A DNA stretch of 64,000 nt from positions 248,001 to 312,000 of the forward strand of contig NZ_SJKD01000010.1 in assembly GCF_004331485.1 (NCBI RefSeq), written 5' to 3'. A program made the translations under genes and the position numbers. Position 1 is the first letter of the stretch, and every line of letters begins with the position of its first letter. This document shows positions 8,846 through 17,417 of this stretch, piece by piece. Under the pieces are notes generated by a model. It made no database searches, was not told the DNA's origin, and was given only the letters and a program-made list of their open reading frames with translations. This stretch comes from Kribbella capetownensis. Lineage in GTDB: Bacteria; Actinomycetota; Actinomycetes; Propionibacteriales; Kribbellaceae.

Positions 8846-10642
8846 ATGGATGACGGCACGATCAGCCTGATCATCCTCGGGCTCACCGTCGCCGTGTTCG
8901 TGTGGAACCGGCTGCCGGTCGACCTGGTGGCGGTGCTGACCGCGTTGTCCCTGTGGGCGACGGGAGTCCTCGACTTCCCCGCCATCATCGCGGGCTTCGG
9001 GGATCCGGTCGTCATCTTCATCGCCTCGCTGTTCGTGGTCAGCGAGGGCATCGACTCCACCGGCGTCACCACCTGGGCCGGCCAGGCGATCGTCAAGTAC
9101 GCCGGAACGCAGCGGTCCCGGCTGCTCGTCGCGGTGACCGCACTGTGTGCGTTGCTGACAGCGCTGATCACCCTGAACGGCGCGGTCGCGGCGCTGCTTC
9201 CGCTGGTCGTGATGCTCGCCGTCCGGATCGGGGAACCGCCGTCGCGGATGCTGATGCCGCTCACCTTCGCGGGCAGCGCGGGGTCGCTGCTGATGCTGAC
9301 CGGTACGCCGGTCAACATCATCGTGTCCGAGGCGTCGAGCGATGCCGGTGCGGGCGCGTTTCCGTTCTTCTCCTTCGCGGTCGTCGGCGTACCGCTCGTC
9401 ATCGGGACGATCGCCATCTCGGTGTTCTTGGGTCCGCGGTTGCTGCCGGCCGCCCGCCCGGCGCACGCTCCGGCCGACCTGGCCAGGCATGCGCACACCC
9501 TCGATGTGCACTACGCGATGACCAACGGCTTCTACCGTTTGCGCGTCCGCGAACTCTCGCCACTGCTCGGCCGTGGCGTGGCCGACGTCGACCTCACGCC
9601 ATACCCGGGGGTGGAGATCGTCGGAGCCCAGGACGGGGACGGAGTGTCCCGGGTGAGCGAGTCTCTCAATGTTGGTGACGTGCTCGTGGTGACCGGTCCG
9701 TCGGAAGCGGTGGGCAGCCTGACCATTGACTCCCTGCTCGCGGTCTGTATGGCGCCGACGCCGGTCGACGATCTGCTGACGCGGGAGGCCGGCGTGGTCG
9801 AGGTCGTCATCCCGCCGCGGTCGTCACTGGTCGGGGAGTCGGTCTTCCCCGGGATGCATCGGGCGCACGACCTGGTGATCATCGCGGTACAGCGGATGGC
9901 GAAGGACCGCGGCAACCAGCCCACCGTGCTCGCCGAGGGCGACGCGCTTCTGGTGCACGGCACCTGGGCGGCTCTGGACGAACTGACGAGGGACCGGGAT
10001 GTCCTGCTGGTGGATTCGCCGGATCTCGTCCGGCGCCAGGCTGTGCCCTGGGGCGCCAAGGCGTCGATCGCCGTCGCGATCCTTGCCGGCATGGTGGTCC
10101 TGCTCTCGACCGGCGCGGTCCCGCCGGCGTTGGCTGGGCTGCTGGCCGCGACGGCGATGGTGGCGACCAGGGTGATCGGGCCACGGCAGGCGTACCGCGC
10201 GATCTCGTGGCAGATCGTCGTACTGATCGGTGCTCTGATCCCGTTGTCGACAGCGATCCAGACCAGCGGCGGCGCCGACCGGATCGCCGACCTGATCATC
10301 GACGCGGTCGGTCCCGGCCGCCCGTATTTGTTGCTGTTGGCACTCTTCTTGCTCACGGCCACGCTCGGGCAGGTGGTCAGCAACACCGCGACGGTGCTGA
10401 TCGTCACGCCGATCGCGGTGGCGGCCGCCCAGGGGACCGGGACGTCCGTGCAGCCGGTGCTCATGCTCACGGCCGTCGCCGGTGCGGCGTCGCTGCTGAC
10501 TCCGATCTCGACTCCCGCGAACATGATGGTCATGAATCCGGCGGGATACCGCTTCGGCGACTACTGGAAGCTCGGGCTCCCGGTGATGCTGTGGTGGTTG
10601 CTGACGGCCCTCGTGATCATCCCGCTGGTCTGGCCGTTCTGA
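8846..10642 (+). CDS. SLC13/DASS-family permease with central TrkA-C domains
   Basis: A membrane permease of 598 residues starting at ATG 8846, 15 bases after abgT. Two hydrophobic halves flank a soluble middle (about residues 200-385) that looks like two RCK/TrkA-C regulatory domains, for example EIVGAQDGDGVSRVSESLNVGDVLVV and VVIPPRSSLVGESVFPGM. The transport halves carry the SNTATVLIVTPIA and TGTPVNIIVSEAS hairpin-type motifs expected for anion-transporter (SLC13, ArsB-like) proteins. Known members carry dicarboxylates, sulfate or other anions, often with sodium. The substrate here is not fixed by sequence; a carboxylate or glutamate is plausible from the operon. It ends one base before the glutaminase start. 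Confidence 0.85.
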   Translation: MDDGTISLIILGLTVAVFVWNRLPVDLVAVLTALSLWATGVLDFPAIIAGFGDPVVIFIASLFVVSEGIDSTGVTTWAGQAIVKYAGTQRSRLLVAVTALCALLTALITLNGAVAALLPLVVMLAVRIGEPPSRMLMPLTFAGSAGSLLMLTGTPVNIIVSEASSDAGAGAFPFFSFAVVGVPLVIGTIAISVFLGPRLLPAARPAHAPADLARHAHTLDVHYAMTNGFYRLRVRELSPLLGRGVADVDLTPYPGVEIVGAQDGDGVSRVSESLNVGDVLVVTGPSEAVGSLTIDSLLAVCMAPTPVDDLLTREAGVVEVVIPPRSSLVGESVFPGMHRAHDLVIIAVQRMAKDRGNQPTVLAEGDALLVHGTWAALDELTRDRDVLLVDSPDLVRRQAVPWGAKASIAVAILAGMVVLLSTGAVPPALAGLLAATAMVATRVIGPRQAYRAISWQIVVLIGALIPLSTAIQTSGGADRIADLIIDAVGPGRPYLLLLALFLLTATLGQVVSNTATVLIVTPIAVAAAQGTGTSVQPVLMLTAVAGAASLLTPISTPANMMVMNPAGYRFGDYWKLGLPVMLWWLLTALVIIPLVWPF

Positions 10643-10643
10643 C

Positions 10644-11642
10644 ATGGCGGATGAGGACAGGTACGTCTCCACCGGCGGCCTTCCCGGAACGGTCGCAGTG
10701 GTCGAGCTGGTGCAGGCGGCGTACGAGCTGGGCCGCGGGATCGGCGACGGGACGGTGTCCGACGTATACCCGGCGTTGACCCGGGTCGACCCGGATGCGT
10801 TCGGCGTATGTGTCGCCGCCAGCGACGGCCGTCTGGCCGAGGCGGGCGACTCGCGGAGCCCGTTCACCATCATGAGCGTCGCGAAGCCGTTCGTGTTCGC
10901 GCTGGTCAGTCAGGCGATCGGTGTCGATGCGGTGCGCGACCTCGTCGGCGTCAACGCGACCGGTCTGCCGTTCAACTCGGTGCAGGCGGTCGAACAGCCC
11001 CCGGCCGGACGCACCAATCCGATGGTCAACCCCGGGGCGATCGCGACGACGAGTCTGACACCGGGTACGTCGCTGGAGGACCGCTGGGGGTTCATCGTCG
11101 ACGGCCTGTCGCGGTTCGCCGGTCATGAGCTCCCCCTGGACACGGAGGTGCTCGCGTCCGCACTGCAGACGAACCATCGCAACCGTGCCCTCGCCGAGTT
11201 GCTCCGCAGCGACGGCGGCCTGGTCGGTGATGCGGTCGAGGCGACCGTGCTCTACACCAGGCAGAGCTGCTTGAGCGTCACTGCGGTGGATCTGGCGGTG
11301 ATGGGCGCGACGCTGGCGGACGGCGGGGTGTGCCCGAGGACCGGCGTACGAGTGATCGACCCGGACGTCGCCCGGGTGACGCTGGCCGTGATGACGATCG
11401 CGGGCTTGTACGAGACCTCTGGTGACTGGCTGCTCGACGTCGGCGTTCCGGGCAAGAGCGGGATCGGCGGCGGCATCGTGACCGTTTCGCCGGGCAAGGG
11501 CGCGCTGGGCACGTTCGCGCCGCGGCTGGACCAGGCGGGCAACAGCGTCAAAGGCCAATGGACGGCACGCTTCCTGTCCCGCCACCTCGGTCTCGATCTG
11601 CTGGCCTCACAACCGGTCCCACCGGCCGCCGACGTGTCGTGA
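10644..11642 (+). CDS. glsA: Glutaminase (GlsA family)
   Basis: Converts L-glutamine to glutamate and ammonia with a serine-based active site. Length is 332 residues, normal for bacterial GlsA. The SxxK pair is visible as S78-V-A-K81 in FTIMSVAKPF. Other family segments are GRTNPMVNPGAIATTSL, the NHRNRALAELLR helix and the C-terminal GIGGGIVTVSPGKGALGTFAP. The ATG at 10644 follows the permease stop almost directly, so it is the last gene of the aminopeptidase/transporter operon. It ends four bases before the convergent protease gene. Confidence 0.94.
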   Translation: MADEDRYVSTGGLPGTVAVVELVQAAYELGRGIGDGTVSDVYPALTRVDPDAFGVCVAASDGRLAEAGDSRSPFTIMSVAKPFVFALVSQAIGVDAVRDLVGVNATGLPFNSVQAVEQPPAGRTNPMVNPGAIATTSLTPGTSLEDRWGFIVDGLSRFAGHELPLDTEVLASALQTNHRNRALAELLRSDGGLVGDAVEATVLYTRQSCLSVTAVDLAVMGATLADGGVCPRTGVRVIDPDVARVTLAVMTIAGLYETSGDWLLDVGVPGKSGIGGGIVTVSPGKGALGTFAPRLDQAGNSVKGQWTARFLSRHLGLDLLASQPVPPAADVS

Positions 11643-11646
11643 GTCC

Positions 11647-12792
11647 TCAGGGTTCGGCGAGTGTCAGCGTGGTAGTGGCCGTCTGACCTGCTCTGGAATA
11701 GGTCAGCTCGATGGTGTCGCCGACCTTGCGGGTCAGGGTGGCGACGACGATCTGTTCGCTGCTCTGAGCCGGCTGGCCGTCGATCTTGGTGATGATGTCG
11801 CCTGCTTTGAGACCGGCCTTCACCCCCGGACCGCCGGCGTCGACCGAGACGACGAAGAGTCCGGCCGGGTTGCCCGACGCATTCGCGAGGGCGGGCGGGA
11901 TCTCCTGGACCTGCAGGCCGGTCGTCGGATGCCCTGGCTCCCCGGTACGGACGAGTTCGTCGGCGATCGGGCGCGCCAGGTCCACCGGGATCGCGAAGCC
12001 GAGGCCGACGCTTCCGCCGCCGGCGACGCCGGACGCGTTCGGAACGGTGGCGATCGCGGCATTGACTCCGACGAGATGGCCGGAGCAGTCCACCAGGGCG
12101 CCGCCGCTGTTGCCGGGGTTGATGGCCGCGTCGGTCTGGATGGCGCCGATCAGGTGATGGGTCACTCCGTCACCGGGCACCGGCACGTAACGGTCCAGCG
12201 CGCTGACGATGCCGGAGGTGACCGTGCTGGCGAGTCCGAGCGGTGCGCCGAGGGCGACGACAGGCTGCCCGACCTGCAGCTCGGCCGACGACCCGAATTC
12301 GATCACTGGGCGATTCTTCGCGGCATCCGCGGCCTTGAGTACGGCGAGGTCGGTGCTGGGATCACGGCCGACGATCGTGGCGTCCGAACTCGTGCCGTCG
12401 CTGTACTGGACGGCGACCTTGCCGCCGTTGGCCGCGACCGAGATGACGTGGTCGTTGGTGAGGATGTAACCGCCGTCCTTGAAGATCTGCCCCGAACCGG
12501 TGCCGGCCGAGGCGCCACTGCTGGCCGAGATCGTCACGATCGACGGCAGGATCTGGTTCGCCACCGGGATCGCCGCGCACATCGCCGTACTGGGGTCCGT
12601 CGAGGCGGCTGATGAGGCGTCGGCGGATCCGCCGTTGCGATCCACCAGCACGAACACGAGGGAGGCGATCAACGCGCCCACGACGGCGCCGGCCAGGACC
12701 GCGATGGACAGACCGCGGGTGAGCCGGAAGCGACCCCGGCCGTCCGGTGGTGTCGCTGCCGGACCGGGCTGTCCGTTGTCGGCCTGGACCAT
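11647..12792 (-). CDS. HtrA-like S1C serine protease, membrane-anchored, with PDZ domain
   Basis: An envelope protease of 381 residues. AGGAGG precedes the ATG at 12792. A basic cytoplasmic N-terminus is followed by one membrane helix (about residues 28-50), and the rest is outside. The trypsin-type triad is H115 (TNDHV), D148 (PSTDLAVL) and S229 (PGNSGGAL). A PDZ domain occupies about residues 285-370 (GLFVVSVDAGGPGVKAGLKAGDIITKIDG). Such proteins degrade or refold damaged exported proteins, often under stress regulation. It lies just downstream of the Vps62-like gene on the same strand, with a 20-base gap. Confidence 0.92.
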   Translation of the reverse strand: MVQADNGQPGPAATPPDGRGRFRLTRGLSIAVLAGAVVGALIASLVFVLVDRNGGSADASSAASTDPSTAMCAAIPVANQILPSIVTISASSGASAGTGSGQIFKDGGYILTNDHVISVAANGGKVAVQYSDGTSSDATIVGRDPSTDLAVLKAADAAKNRPVIEFGSSAELQVGQPVVALGAPLGLASTVTSGIVSALDRYVPVPGDGVTHHLIGAIQTDAAINPGNSGGALVDCSGHLVGVNAAIATVPNASGVAGGGSVGLGFAIPVDLARPIADELVRTGEPGHPTTGLQVQEIPPALANASGNPAGLFVVSVDAGGPGVKAGLKAGDIITKIDGQPAQSSEQIVVATLTRKVGDTIELTYSRAGQTATTTLTLAEP

Positions 12793-12812
12793 CTGGACCT
12801 CCTCTGGCCCAC

Positions 12813-14813
12813 TCAGGAGTCGGAGCGCACCTCATGCTCGACGCTCCCGTCGCCCACCCGAGAATAGGTTCGCTGGGCGCCGGACATGTCACCCGATCCA
12901 GGTGAAGCCGGTACGGATGTGGCGCGGTCGAAGTACAGGTAGGCGACGGCCGATCCGGCGAGTGGCATCGCGAGCGCGAAGAGCAGCGATGAGATCACGT
13001 TGATCAGGACCGGCGAAAGGTCGGTGGCGAGGAGCAGGACGATCCCGGCGATCGGTCCGGCGGCCAGTCCCAGCCCGATGATGATCGCGAGCGGTACGGC
13101 GGTCCGCCACCAACGCCGCTGGACGAGCATCCGGCTGCGTCTCAGCGCAGTACCTCCGGAGCAGTGCTCCGCCACCACGACCGGGATGGCGAACGCCCGG
13201 CTGGCCGCGTAGTAGATGGCCACCGGGATCGTCGCCACGAAGAACGCCAGGACCGCGAGTACGACGAAGTACTGCAGGGCCACCCGGGTCAGCGGCCGCC
13301 GGCGCGAGAAGACGTGGCGTAGTACTCCCATCGCGGTCACGGTCTCGCCACGATCCAACTGGTCGAGCATCCTCGTCACGGCCGCGAGAAGTACGACGTA
13401 CGCCGCGATCGTGAGGATCGTGACGGCCAACGTGATCAAGGAGGCCCAGAAGCCCGGAGCGTTCTCGGTCGGTGCGCCGAGGTCGGTGGGAGCGTCGCGT
13501 TGGGCGACCTGGAACCTGGCCAGAGTCACGGTCGCCAGGCTCAGCACGATGAACGCCGCCGCGAAGCCCGTGAACAGGCCAGGCCGGTGCCGGAACAAGC
13601 GCAGCGCGGCCACCACGGTCTGACCCCAAGCTCGCCTTCTTCTGGCCGGCAAAGGGGCAGCGTTGCTCCACCGCGTACGGCTCGCCGCGAACCAGATCAG
13701 CCCGACGAGCGCCGCGAGAATCAGGCCCAGCAGCCAGGCTCGATCGAGGGTTTCGCGGACCAAGTTGGATCCGGTGCCGACCGCGGCGCAGAACGCGCCC
13801 GTGCTGCTCGGACCAAGCAACGTGCCGGCCGGCACCGTACCGCTGTCGTCCCGCCAGGTCTCCTCGGCGTCCTGGATCGGCGTGAGCCACGACGTTTTCA
13901 TGTTCGGGCCGGTCGGCCCGTCGAAGAACGAGCGCTGCCGTTCGCCCCATCTGCCTTCGAATCCAAGCCAGGGATACTCCTGCAGGTAGTCCGCGCGGGT
14001 CAGCGGTACGTAGGCGACCCGGGGCCTGATCGCGGCTTGCGGTCTGGTCGTGTCGTCGCAGCCCAGTCCTTCCGAGCCACGACCGAGGTACAGGCGCTGG
14101 CCGTACTTGTTGGCATGTGAGCCGGCCGCCGGGTAGACGACCGGATGGGTTCCGTCGACGACCTCGAGTTTCGCGTCGCCCCAGCGGGCTCGCTCGGCGC
14201 CTCCGTGCTGGCTGAATCCGACCGCGGTCGGTTCCTTGGCCAGCGCGGCCGCGGGGGTCGGCGCGTCGAAGATGAGCTGGATCGATTCCCAGTCGCCTTC
14301 GTGGGTGTTGTTGTAGTCGTTGAAGACGTAGAAGAACCAGTACTCCAGCGAGAGCTTGCCGGGGAACGCCGGATCCGCGACGACATGGGCGTAGACGGTG
14401 GCCGGGTGGACCGCGTTGATCAGCGCCGACCACTCGGCGTACGTGCAGCCAGGACGGAGCGGATCGCCCGGGAAGTCGAGGAAGTGTCCATGGAACCCGA
14501 GGCTGATGTCCTTGCCCTGCGGCTGCGTCTTGACCAGGTCCGGAGGCCGCCATGGGCCGCGCAGGGCAACCTGTTGATCGCCGAGCACGGCCTCGACGTC
14601 GGTGGGCTGGAACTGTTCGCCGTCCTCGCACCTCGGCGATGGCTCCTGCAGTTTGACGACGGGGGAATAGCGCTGGGCCAGTGCTTGCGCGGCGGGGTCG
14701 TCTGGCGAGGCGGTGGTGTCGGCTGCTGCCGAGTCCGGCAGCCAGAGGATCGTCATGGTGAGGAAGGCGAACAGCAGTGGCGGCAGGGATCGTCTCCAGT
14801 CGCGGGCCGTCAT
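12813..14813 (-). CDS. Exported Vps62-like domain protein with C-terminal membrane region
   Basis: About 666 residues if started at the ATG at 14813, which gives a clean signal peptide (MTARDWRRSLPPLLFAFLTM then an AAAD cleavage zone); an upstream ATG at 14852 is possible. The exported part resembles Vps62-type domains: SLEYWFFYVFNDYNNTHEGD, WESIQLIFD, FSQHGGAERARW and VVYPAAGSHANKYG. From about residue 370 there are at least five hydrophobic helices with an intervening LDRGETVTAMGVLRHVFSRRRP loop, like the six-helix repeats of other actinobacterial membrane proteins. Function unknown. The HtrA gene follows within 20 bases. Confidence 0.8.
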   Translation of the reverse strand: MTARDWRRSLPPLLFAFLTMTILWLPDSAAADTTASPDDPAAQALAQRYSPVVKLQEPSPRCEDGEQFQPTDVEAVLGDQQVALRGPWRPPDLVKTQPQGKDISLGFHGHFLDFPGDPLRPGCTYAEWSALINAVHPATVYAHVVADPAFPGKLSLEYWFFYVFNDYNNTHEGDWESIQLIFDAPTPAAALAKEPTAVGFSQHGGAERARWGDAKLEVVDGTHPVVYPAAGSHANKYGQRLYLGRGSEGLGCDDTTRPQAAIRPRVAYVPLTRADYLQEYPWLGFEGRWGERQRSFFDGPTGPNMKTSWLTPIQDAEETWRDDSGTVPAGTLLGPSSTGAFCAAVGTGSNLVRETLDRAWLLGLILAALVGLIWFAASRTRWSNAAPLPARRRRAWGQTVVAALRLFRHRPGLFTGFAAAFIVLSLATVTLARFQVAQRDAPTDLGAPTENAPGFWASLITLAVTILTIAAYVVLLAAVTRMLDQLDRGETVTAMGVLRHVFSRRRPLTRVALQYFVVLAVLAFFVATIPVAIYYAASRAFAIPVVVAEHCSGGTALRRSRMLVQRRWWRTAVPLAIIIGLGLAAGPIAGIVLLLATDLSPVLINVISSLLFALAMPLAGSAVAYLYFDRATSVPASPGSGDMSGAQRTYSRVGDGSVEHEVRSDS
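12889..12905. repeat. 17-bp direct repeat TCACCCGATCCAGGTGA, copy 1
   Basis: Exact copy of the 17-mer at 14883-14899. It lies inside the 3' coding end of the Vps62-like gene. The outer five bases are inverted (TCACC/GGTGA), so it could be a protein-binding site. The core GGATCGGGTGA, read on the other strand, recurs on the plus strand at 4433-4443 at the end of the LuxR gene. Confidence 0.5.
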
Positions 14814-14882
14814 TTCCACAGCATGCGCACGACGTACCGGTCTCCACACCATCCGGCTCTGGCGTAACTTCGGCGGCCGAGG

Positions 14883-14899
14883 TCACCCGATCCAGGTGA
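14883..14899. repeat. 17-bp direct repeat TCACCCGATCCAGGTGA, copy 2
   Basis: Second exact copy, 1994 bases from the first, in the divergent interval between the Vps62-like gene (minus) and the 80-residue gene (plus). This position would suit an operator. Whether the repeat is functional cannot be told from sequence alone. Confidence 0.5.
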
Positions 14900-15060
14900 T
14901 CCATGCGTCGGTCTGTGATCTCGTCGACGCAGAGCGCACCCGGATCCGAGCTGCCGCGACAAGACGCGCGTACCCGCAGCCGGTCTCCCCCTGTCCGGGG
15001 GAGGCCGAAGGACCCCGCCGGCAGCAGAGTCGTTTCGACGGGACGCGAAAGGGGCTTCCC

Positions 15061-15303
15061 ATGGGCCATTACGTCATCAGGGTGAAGGGCGAACTGTCGC
15101 GCGACCTCACCGATGCCTTTCCCTCGATGACCGCCGATCCCGAACCGGCGCAGACGGTGCTGCACGGGTTCCTCGACGATCAGGCGGCACTGGCCGGCAT
15201 CCTCAACCACCTCGACATGCTCGGCATCAACATCATCGAGGTCCTGCAAGTCCCCTCGACCCGCCCACCCGACGACGACCCCTCACCCACGACCGCTCAG
15301 TGA
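15061..15303 (+). CDS. Small conserved protein of unknown function
   Basis: An 80-residue soluble protein. The ATG at 15061 follows GAAAGGGG. It reads as alpha/beta: HYVIRVKGEL, an acidic helix, TVLHGFLDDQAALAGILNHLDM, then GINIIEVLQV and a Pro/Asp-rich tail. The fold hint (beta-helix-helix-beta) is reminiscent of a half ACT-like domain, but this is weak. It overlaps the convergent VOC gene by seven bases. Confidence 0.65.
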   Translation: MGHYVIRVKGELSRDLTDAFPSMTADPEPAQTVLHGFLDDQAALAGILNHLDMLGINIIEVLQVPSTRPPDDDPSPTTAQ

Positions 15304-15695
15304 TTACTCCAGCCCCGGGTACACAGGACCAGGCGGTAGGAGTCCGGATCCGCGATGGTGACGCCCCAGGTATCCCAGTACGGGTTGCGCGACGGAACCA
15401 CCTGCCCGCCGGCGGCGACCAGACGTTCGACCAGCTCGTCCGGCACCGGCCCCTCCAGGTAGACGACCAGGAGGTCTTCCTCGGTCGGCTGCGGTTGCAC
15501 CGGATCGCCGTCGATCTGCACCAGTTCGAGGTGCCAGCCCGCCTCGGGCCAACCGACCATCAGGAGGTGGTGGCCGTCCTCGGACTTCCGGTAGATCACA
15601 CTCAGCCCGAGACCGTCGACCCAGAACCGCTCGACGGCGGTCAGATCCTTGCTGGGACGGGCTATCCGCACGTGGGCCTGCTGTTCGATCGCCAT
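15297..15695 (-). CDS. VOC-family (glyoxalase/bleomycin resistance-like) protein
   Basis: A 132-residue metal-fold protein with two beta-alpha-beta-beta-beta halves. The first opens HVRIARPSKDLTAVERFWVD with LGLSVIYR; the second contains LVVYLEGPVPDELVERLVAA and ends WGVTIADPDSYRLVLCTR. This is the vicinal oxygen chelate family, which includes lyases, dioxygenases and drug-binding proteins; the exact reaction cannot be read. Start ATG at 15695. Tail-to-tail with the 80-residue gene. Confidence 0.85.
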   Translation of the reverse strand: MAIEQQAHVRIARPSKDLTAVERFWVDGLGLSVIYRKSEDGHHLLMVGWPEAGWHLELVQIDGDPVQPQPTEEDLLVVYLEGPVPDELVERLVAAGGQVVPSRNPYWDTWGVTIADPDSYRLVLCTRGWSNH

Positions 15696-15815
15696 GGGGC
15701 GAGGCTAGGCAGTCGCCGGATCACGTCACCGCGGCCCCGGTGAGGGCCTGCTGTTGTGGGGGTGTATTGGCCGCCGATTGATTTGTTCGGACGTGTCGGC
15801 GAGGTCACAGGGATC

Positions 15816-15837
15816 TGACTGACTGATCAGTCAGTCA
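15816..15837. promoter_or_regulatory. Perfect 22-bp palindrome, probable TetR operator
   Basis: Each half reads TGACTGACTGA on its own strand, giving a perfect dyad with no mismatch. It lies 63-84 bases upstream of the ATG of the di-iron gene that is coupled to a TetR gene. Repeated TGAC/GTCA elements are typical of TetR operators. I infer autoregulation of this two-gene unit. Confidence 0.75.
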
Positions 15838-15899
15838 TCTTGCTAGGCTCGGCAGTGCTGCACTTGGGGCATTCCTGTCGATGGAGTGAGGTGCCGACC

Positions 15900-16826
15900 A
15901 TGGCGCTTGCGGATGTGTCTGTGTCTCGCCGGAGAAAGGCCCGGCGAGAGGAGTCGAGGCTGGCCGACCATGTCGACCGGCTGGGGGAGGAACACCCACC
16001 GATCCCGCTCGACAGTGTCGACTACACGATGAAGCGGCCCGGCCTGCTCGCCGAGCGGTTCGGGTCGGTCCTGGCCTACATGTCGCGGGTCGAGCTCGAG
16101 GTCGAACGGAACGTGATCGAGCTGAACATCCTGCTGCCTGATCCACCCGAGGTCGATCAGCACTTCTACGCCGACGTGTGGATGCCGCAGGAGACGCACC
16201 ACGGCCTGATCCTCGACCGGCTCCAGGTCCTGGCCGGTCTCGAGGCCACCACCCCCAACCTCACCGAGGTGTCGTTCCGGCTCAAGCTGCTCGGGGCGCT
16301 CGGCCGGGTGGGCGCCGTACAGGACGTCAGCCGGATGCTCTACTACCTGACCGGGCTGGCCACCGAGCGATCGGCGGTGCTTGCCTACAACAAGCTTCAC
16401 GCCGGCATGCTCGAGCTGGGGGAGCGGGCCGTCGCGAGGACCGTGGTCGCGCCGATCCGCCGCCAGGAGCCGGGGCACTTCGCCTACTACCAGATCGCCG
16501 CGCGTGGTCTCTGGTCGCAGTTGGGCGGCTGGCAGAAGTGGCTGGTGCGCACGCTGCGGCGGAAGACGTTCGGCCCGGTCGGTGCCGAGAACAAGCAGCA
16601 GCGGCTGGAGTTCGGCAAGGCGATCCGCTCGCTGGGCATCGTCACCGGTGACGACGCGGATCTTCAGCACTATGCCGATCAGGTCGGGCGGGTCGAGCAC
16701 GAGTTGCTCTGGGCCCACCGGCGCGGTCTGCGGGTCCCGAAGTACGTGTTCGAGTCGTTCCGCCGTGCCGCCCACGCGACCGCGGACCTGGACGGTGATC
16801 ACCAGCCCGCCCGGGGTCGGGCCTGA
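15900..16826 (+). CDS. Ferritin-like di-iron protein (oxygenase/desaturase-like), unknown substrate
   Basis: A 308-residue helical protein starting at ATG 15900 behind GGAGTGAGGTG. It shows the spacing of a di-iron carboxylate four-helix bundle: Glu in VELEVERN (about residues 65-69), E98-T-H-H101, E156 in ATERSAVL, and E190-P-G-H193. Those two ExxH elements plus single glutamates resemble acyl-ACP desaturase and AurF-like enzymes. No membrane span is evident, and it is not a normal ferritin. It sits behind a TetR-type palindrome and its stop overlaps the TetR start (TGATG). A stress-induced oxygenase acting on a lipid or xenobiotic is a reasonable inference, not shown. Confidence 0.75.
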   Translation: MALADVSVSRRRKARREESRLADHVDRLGEEHPPIPLDSVDYTMKRPGLLAERFGSVLAYMSRVELEVERNVIELNILLPDPPEVDQHFYADVWMPQETHHGLILDRLQVLAGLEATTPNLTEVSFRLKLLGALGRVGAVQDVSRMLYYLTGLATERSAVLAYNKLHAGMLELGERAVARTVVAPIRRQEPGHFAYYQIAARGLWSQLGGWQKWLVRTLRRKTFGPVGAENKQQRLEFGKAIRSLGIVTGDDADLQHYADQVGRVEHELLWAHRRGLRVPKYVFESFRRAAHATADLDGDHQPARGRA

Positions 16827-17410
16827 TGATGACCGCCGCCGCCTCCGGCCGCCCCTCGAAACGTGAAGCCATCATCGACACGGCCGAGCGCCTGTTCGCC
16901 GACCGCGGGTACGACGCGACGTCGACAGCGCTGATCGCGCACGAGGCCGGCGTACCGACCGGCCTGGTGTTCTACCACTTCGCGACCAAGCTGGATCTCC
17001 TGCTGGCCATCGTGCACGAGCGGCCGACACCGGGTGAGGTGCTGCGGACCGCAGCACGTGGGCGGTCGGTGCACCGCCGGTTGCGGGCCGTCGTGTCGTC
17101 GATGGCCGAGGAACTGGAACGCAATCGGGCGGCGCGGATCATCGTCTTCCGGGAGGCGCAGGCCCGTCCCGAGATCGCCGAGCGGGCGGCGGAGTTGTTC
17201 GACGAAGCCACCACCACGGTCGCGGAGATCCTCAGCGGCGCCGACGATGTGGTGGCCGAACCGGACCGGGTCCGGACGGCCGCGGATCTCATCGTCAGCC
17301 GCGTCTTCCTCGACATCATCGCGTTGGGCCAGGCCGACACCGCAACCAAACGCCACGCCGCCATGATCGACCTCATCGAAGAGTCACTCACCACACCACA
17401 CGCCGAGTGA
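16826..17410 (+). CDS. TetR-family transcriptional regulator
   Basis: A 194-residue repressor. The N-terminal helix-turn-helix covers about residues 10-58 (REAIIDTAERLFADRGYDAT ... VFYHFATKLDLL), the classic TetR pattern with the YHF recognition end. The C-terminal helical domain should bind the ligand. ATG 16826 overlaps the stop of the di-iron gene by one base. It most likely binds the 22-bp palindrome at 15816-15837 and represses its own operon until a ligand, possibly the di-iron enzyme's substrate, appears. Confidence 0.92.
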   Translation: MMTAAASGRPSKREAIIDTAERLFADRGYDATSTALIAHEAGVPTGLVFYHFATKLDLLLAIVHERPTPGEVLRTAARGRSVHRRLRAVVSSMAEELERNRAARIIVFREAQARPEIAERAAELFDEATTTVAEILSGADDVVAEPDRVRTAADLIVSRVFLDIIALGQADTATKRHAAMIDLIEESLTTPHAE

Positions 17411-17417
17411 CGTCGCG

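Noticed and set aside
12889-15249. Minus-strand open frame of 786 codons overlapping the Vps62-like gene
   Set aside because: It is the shifted shadow of the real gene: the product is Arg/Pro/Gly/Asp-rich with no domain, while the overlapping frame has a signal peptide, Vps62 motifs and membrane helices.
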